Assembly: GCA_947624755.1 (NCBI GenBank)
Contig: CANQLQ010000091.1
Location: 1 to 7,699 of the forward strand
DNA length: 7,699 nucleotides
Direction of reading: 5' to 3'
From: an uncultured Clostridia bacterium
GTDB taxonomy: Bacteria; Bacillota; Clostridia; Oscillospirales; Acutalibacteraceae
Both the position numbers and the translations under genes were made by a program. Below the pieces are notes generated by a model. It was not told where the DNA came from and ran no database searches. It saw only the letters and a list, made by a program, of their open reading frames with translations. Below are positions 4,985 to 7,699 of the stretch, piece by piece. Every line of letters begins with the position of its first letter. Within the stretch, counting starts at the first letter, position 1.

Positions 4985-6850
4985 TTTTGTATAGTCTTTT
5001 CGTATTATCGCCGCATCAAGCGCACCAATTTTAATTTTAGAGCCTTGTATATTTTCACCGAGAACTGTTTCTGCGTTTTGCCATTCTTCGGGCAAATAAT
5101 AATCAATTTCATGCTCATTTCGATTGACGATAACCATTATGCTGTCTTTTTCACAGCTTCTTGTGTAGGCAAGACAGCCGAGCATTTCGGAAATTGTATA
5201 AAACTCACCGCTTGCAAGACAAGAACAGCTCTTCCTGATTTTTCCGAGCTTTTTATAGTGGGAAAGAAGCTCTTCGTTTTCGTGTCCCCAAGGGTAGCAA
5301 ACACGGTTGAACGGGTCTTTATAGCCTTGCATACCGGCTTCATCGCCATAGTAAAGCGAGGGAACACCCGGAAGTGTATACTGAATTACACTCGCAAGCT
5401 TCAAAAGCTTTACGCCTTTATTGTACATTTCATCGGACAGTTTCTTACTGCTCTGCCACGCTCTGTCGCGATACTCACAGCTTTCACCAACAAGCCGAGT
5501 AATTGCCCTTATGGTATCATGAGTTCCGATATGGTTCATTAAAATGTCGGTAACGCATTTCGGATAGTTTTCAATTATAGTCAAAATCTTATCCGTAAAG
5601 CCTTCAACAACTCCCGAACGAATAAAAGAGATTATTGCATCGGCAAACGGATAGTTCATTACGCTGTCAAGCTGTCCGCCTTGAAGATACCTTCTTCTTT
5701 GACCGTAGCTTGTTTTGTTTGACGCGTCCTCCCATACCTCACCGAGAACAAGAGCATCGCTTTTTTCAGCTTTGACTGCCTTTCTGAATTGATCTAAAAA
5801 ACGGTCGGGAAGTTCATCGGCAACATCAAGCCGCCAGCCGCGCACACCCGTTTTGAGCCATTTCCTTGCAACGCCGTTTTTTCCTGTGATAAATTCAATA
5901 AATTCATCGCAGTCTTCCGTAACTTCGGGAAGGATATCTATCCCCCACCAACAGTTGTATTTGTCCGGCCAGGAAGTAAACTTGTACCATTTGTAAAATT
6001 GGGACTCTTTCGACTGATATGCGCCAACGCTGTCATAGCGGCCGTATTTGTTAAAGTATATGCTGTCGTCGCCGGTGTGACTGAAAACGCCGTCAAGAAT
6101 AACCGAGATTCCGTATTCCTTCGCCTTTTTACAAAGTGATTTTAAATCCTTTTCCGTTCCGAGCAGGCTGTCAACCTTGCTGTAGTCTGAAGTATCATAG
6201 CGATGGTTGCTCTGCGCTTCAAAAATCGGATTTAGGTAAATACAGCTTATGCCGAGGGAAGAAAGATACGGAAGCTTTTGTTCAATGCCTTTAAGATCTC
6301 CTCCAAAATAGTCGTTATTGAGAACCTTGCCTTCTTTTGTTGGCCGCCATTCCGGTTCACCGCCCCAGTCGGTACGGCGTTTCCTGTCGGGTGGCACGTT
6401 CTTCTTGGGTTCTTCGGAAGAAAAAAATCTGTCGGGGAAAATTTGATAGATAAGCCCCCCTTTGAGCCAGTCGGGTGTTTTGAAATTTTTGTCGTAAACA
6501 GTAAGCTGCCATTCGTGTTTCCCGCCGTTTAAAAAGCCAAGACATGAACCGTTATTTAGAATTTCAGACTTTCCCCACGGTGTTTCATATTCAAAGTGAT
6601 AGAAAAAAAGACCGGTTTCGGTTGGAATGTATTCTATTTGCCACCATTCTTTATCTTCACCTTCCATTGAAAGCCATGAAAGGCGGTGATATGCGCTGTG
6701 GCAGTTGTCTTTATGTATAACAAAATCCACACCGCTGCATGAAATATTTCGCGGAAGCACAACACTGAATGTTATCTTTTCGTTTTCTCTTACTGCACCG
6801 AACGTGCTTTTATGAAGCTTGTTTCTTGAATTATAGGGAATATTGTCCAT
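4970..6850 (-). CDS. GH13 alpha-glucan hydrolase (neopullulanase/cyclomaltodextrinase/alpha-amylase type), cytoplasmic
   Basis: This 626-residue enzyme should hydrolyse alpha-1,4 (possibly alpha-1,6) bonds of imported maltodextrins or internal glycogen; no signal peptide is seen, so it is probably cytoplasmic. Residues 1-120 form a beta-rich N-terminal module of the starch-binding type seen in neopullulanases. The (beta/alpha)8 barrel begins with WLKGGLIYQIFPDRF at 128-142. GH13 regions are visible: I DGVFSHTG 253-260 (Ser where many members have Asn), II GWRLDVADE 338-346 with nucleophile Asp342, III LGEVWED 369-375 with acid/base Glu371, and IV NHIGTHD 439-445 with Asp445. YYGDEAGMQGYKDPFNR near 500-515 and a C-terminal beta domain from about 545 complete it. 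AGAGAGG lies 9 bases before the ATG. The final residues GSTD and the stop come from the end of the palindromic element. Exact specificity cannot be assigned. Confidence 0.93.
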   Translation of the reverse strand: MDNIPYNSRNKLHKSTFGAVRENEKITFSVVLPRNISCSGVDFVIHKDNCHSAYHRLSWLSMEGEDKEWWQIEYIPTETGLFFYHFEYETPWGKSEILNNGSCLGFLNGGKHEWQLTVYDKNFKTPDWLKGGLIYQIFPDRFFSSEEPKKNVPPDRKRRTDWGGEPEWRPTKEGKVLNNDYFGGDLKGIEQKLPYLSSLGISCIYLNPIFEAQSNHRYDTSDYSKVDSLLGTEKDLKSLCKKAKEYGISVILDGVFSHTGDDSIYFNKYGRYDSVGAYQSKESQFYKWYKFTSWPDKYNCWWGIDILPEVTEDCDEFIEFITGKNGVARKWLKTGVRGWRLDVADELPDRFLDQFRKAVKAEKSDALVLGEVWEDASNKTSYGQRRRYLQGGQLDSVMNYPFADAIISFIRSGVVEGFTDKILTIIENYPKCVTDILMNHIGTHDTIRAITRLVGESCEYRDRAWQSSKKLSDEMYNKGVKLLKLASVIQYTLPGVPSLYYGDEAGMQGYKDPFNRVCYPWGHENEELLSHYKKLGKIRKSCSCLASGEFYTISEMLGCLAYTRSCEKDSIMVIVNRNEHEIDYYLPEEWQNAETVLGENIQGSKIKIGALDAAIIRKDYTKGSTD

Positions 6851-6916
6851 ATAGAATTTCCTCTCTGCATTGTCATAAGAAATTATTGCAGCACATATAT
6901 ATTTATCAGACTTAAA

Positions 6917-6942
6917 GAATCAGTCTTAGCCGTGATTGATTC
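6917..6942. other. Hairpin upstream of the GH13 gene, partly similar to the element's terminal repeat
   Basis: On the plus strand GAATCAGTC and GATTGATTC pair over 9 bases (one G-U) around an 8-base loop. The overlapping stretch 6928-6947 matches 16 of 20 bases of 4827-4846, the left end of the palindromic element. It may be a decayed end of the same repeat family or an upstream regulatory hairpin of the GH13 gene. No convincing sigma-A promoter was recognised between it and the GH13 ATG. Confidence 0.35.
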
Positions 6943-6969
6943 AGAGTATAAATGTTTTTGCGAATTTAG

Positions 6970-7140
6970 CGTTGCTTGACAACTAATTTATTATATGAAA
7001 GCGTATACGATAAAAGTATTTCGCTGTCTTTCTCGGCGTCAAAATCAAGCGGCAACTATTATTATATGAAAGGATATAACACGGGTACCATTGAAAGCTT
7101 TTTAAGAGAGTTTTCGGTATCCGTGCCATGTGACAGCATT
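6970..7140 (+). other. Open frame without a supported start, upstream of and in frame with the DUF4830-type gene
   Basis: After TAG at 6967-6969 the same frame stays open into the gene at 7141. The 57 codons read as plausible protein (for example SFSASKSSGNYYYMKGYN), including an ATG at 7066, but neither this ATG nor the one at 7141 has a Shine-Dalgarno site. It may be a longer N-terminus, the tail of a truncated older gene, or non-coding leader. I do not recognise the peptide. The rest of the gap back to the GH13 start (6851-6966) holds only the GH13 leader and the hairpin. Confidence 0.3.
6988..7072. repeat. Two exact 14-bp direct repeats TTATTATATGAAAG
   Basis: Copies lie at 6988-7001 and 7059-7072, 71 bp apart, in the leader of the DUF4830-type gene. 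The second supplies the in-frame ATG at 7066. The sequence is AT-rich, so chance or a small duplication are both possible; a role in regulation is unproven. Confidence 0.45.
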
Positions 7141-7699
7141 ATGTTTGTAATTTCTGTTAAATCGAAAAAACTTAAATCAGCCGGAATAATCACTCTTGCG
7201 CTTGTTATTGTGACGCTCGGAGCGGTTTATTATGTCAGTCAAAACAACGATAAGCCGGTCGCAAACCTAAACGGAATTGTGATGAAAGCTTCGGACAGCG
7301 CCGAACGCTCCGCCTTTTTTTCGCAATTCGGCTGGCAGATAAACGAAGAACCCGAAGAAGTCAAAGAGGTTATTATTCCTTCCGAATTTGACGATGTTTA
7401 TACGAAATATAATGAAACAATACAAGATATAAAACAATTTTGTAATGATAATGAAAAATATGTAAAAAGTGAATTAAATGACTTAATATTTCCTACTTCA
7501 ACAACAGTTGATGCTATCTCCTTAATTTCACCTAGTAGTGTAAAAGTAAAAGGTGCTGTATATGTTGTAGATATTATAATTTTTAAACCTAATATAAAAG
7601 ATATAAATAGTGATTTTTTAAGTTTTGAAATAAACAATTACTTAAAAAAATATTTTTCAACTTTTGCACAGGGTTCAACAATAATACACATACAAGCTG
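7141..7699 (+). CDS. DUF4830-type membrane-anchored protein, N-terminal part joined to unrelated AT-rich sequence; 3' end outside window
   Basis: From the ATG at 7141 the frame stays open for 186 codons to the window edge. Residues 1-12 are basic (SVKSKKLK), about 13-33 form one membrane segment, and about 51-91 match my recollection of the DUF4830 domain of Clostridia: SAERSAFFSQFGWQINEEP, then a VKEVIIPSEFDDVY segment and TKYNE. Its function is unknown. In that family the domain continues with an EQGFDLxxY-like stretch. Here it is replaced after codon 92 by TIQDIKQF and a different, Asn/Ile/Lys-rich sequence in which GC drops to about 23%. The new part still looks coding in this frame: beta-strand-like VKVKGAVYVVDIII, then a helix and FAQGSTIIHIQ. 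The gene is therefore probably a truncation or fusion, or spans an assembly join. The start is uncertain because no Shine-Dalgarno site is visible. Confidence 0.7.
   Translation, partial: MFVISVKSKKLKSAGIITLALVIVTLGAVYYVSQNNDKPVANLNGIVMKASDSAERSAFFSQFGWQINEEPEEVKEVIIPSEFDDVYTKYNETIQDIKQFCNDNEKYVKSELNDLIFPTSTTVDAISLISPSSVKVKGAVYVVDIIIFKPNIKDINSDFLSFEINNYLKKYFSTFAQGSTIIHIQA
7405..7699. other. Abruptly AT-rich segment, probable foreign or chimeric sequence
   Basis: By hand count GC is about 47% over 7261-7380 and about 23% over 7441-7680. The change falls within a few codons of where the DUF4830-type similarity ends (about 7417). Codon use changes too, from many C/G third positions to almost entirely A/T. 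The segment continues past the window edge, so its extent and other junction are unknown. A loose resemblance of residues 112-186 to the C-terminal part of phage baseplate-J-like proteins was noticed but is weak. Confidence 0.6.

Noticed and set aside
5045..5542. Plus-strand open frame of 165 codons
   Set aside because: It is antisense to the C-terminal part of the GH13 gene and has no start signal or recognisable motif.
6976..7011. TTGACA at 6976-6981 as a plus-strand promoter for the DUF4830-type gene
   Set aside because: No TATAAT-like box lies 16-18 bases downstream; the nearest candidates are about 7 or more than 20 bases away.
7398..7637. Minus-strand open frame of 79 codons in the AT-rich tail
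   Set aside because: It is hydrophobic and open mainly because of low GC. The plus-strand frame over the same bases is continuous and shows better strand/helix patterning.

Overview
The window looks like a chromosomal segment from an endospore-forming member of the Clostridia, most likely a gut-type Oscillospiraceae/Ruminococcaceae relative. That is inference from gene content: a spoIID-type sporulation gene, a DUF4830-type membrane protein, low-to-medium GC and AG-rich Shine-Dalgarno sites. No rRNA, tRNA, CRISPR array or transposase gene was found.

Layout. Positions 1-429 (+) hold the C-terminal part of SpoIID. Converging on it, positions 3525-459 (-) form a compact four-gene operon: a Crp/Fnr-like regulator, a lipoprotein solute-binding protein, a permease and a small ATPase of the nitrate/sulfonate/taurine ABC family. 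The last three genes overlap or nearly touch. The operon starts from a perfect-consensus sigma-A promoter at 3569-3597. Just upstream, a strong minus-strand intrinsic terminator (3608-3634) closes the neighbouring transcription unit, which is prmA (ribosomal protein L11 methyltransferase, 4738-3797) preceded by a cytoplasmic GH13 alpha-glucan hydrolase (6850-4970).

Between the GH13 gene and prmA lies a 161-bp element (4824-4984) that is one long imperfect palindrome. Two 78-base arms pair without gaps at 55 of 78 positions around a 5-base centre. Its terminal repeat encodes the last residues and stop codon of the GH13 protein. A close copy of the same terminal repeat lies beyond the 3' end of prmA, and weaker look-alikes occur near 432-450 and 6928-6947. 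The most economical reading is a MITE-like, non-autonomous repeat family.

The right end (7141-7699, +) begins as a DUF4830-type membrane-anchored protein. At about 7405-7417 the family-like sequence stops and GC falls from about 47% to about 23%, while the reading frame stays open to the edge. This is either the junction of an inserted or recombined foreign segment or an assembly chimera. The two best leads are this junction and the palindromic element.
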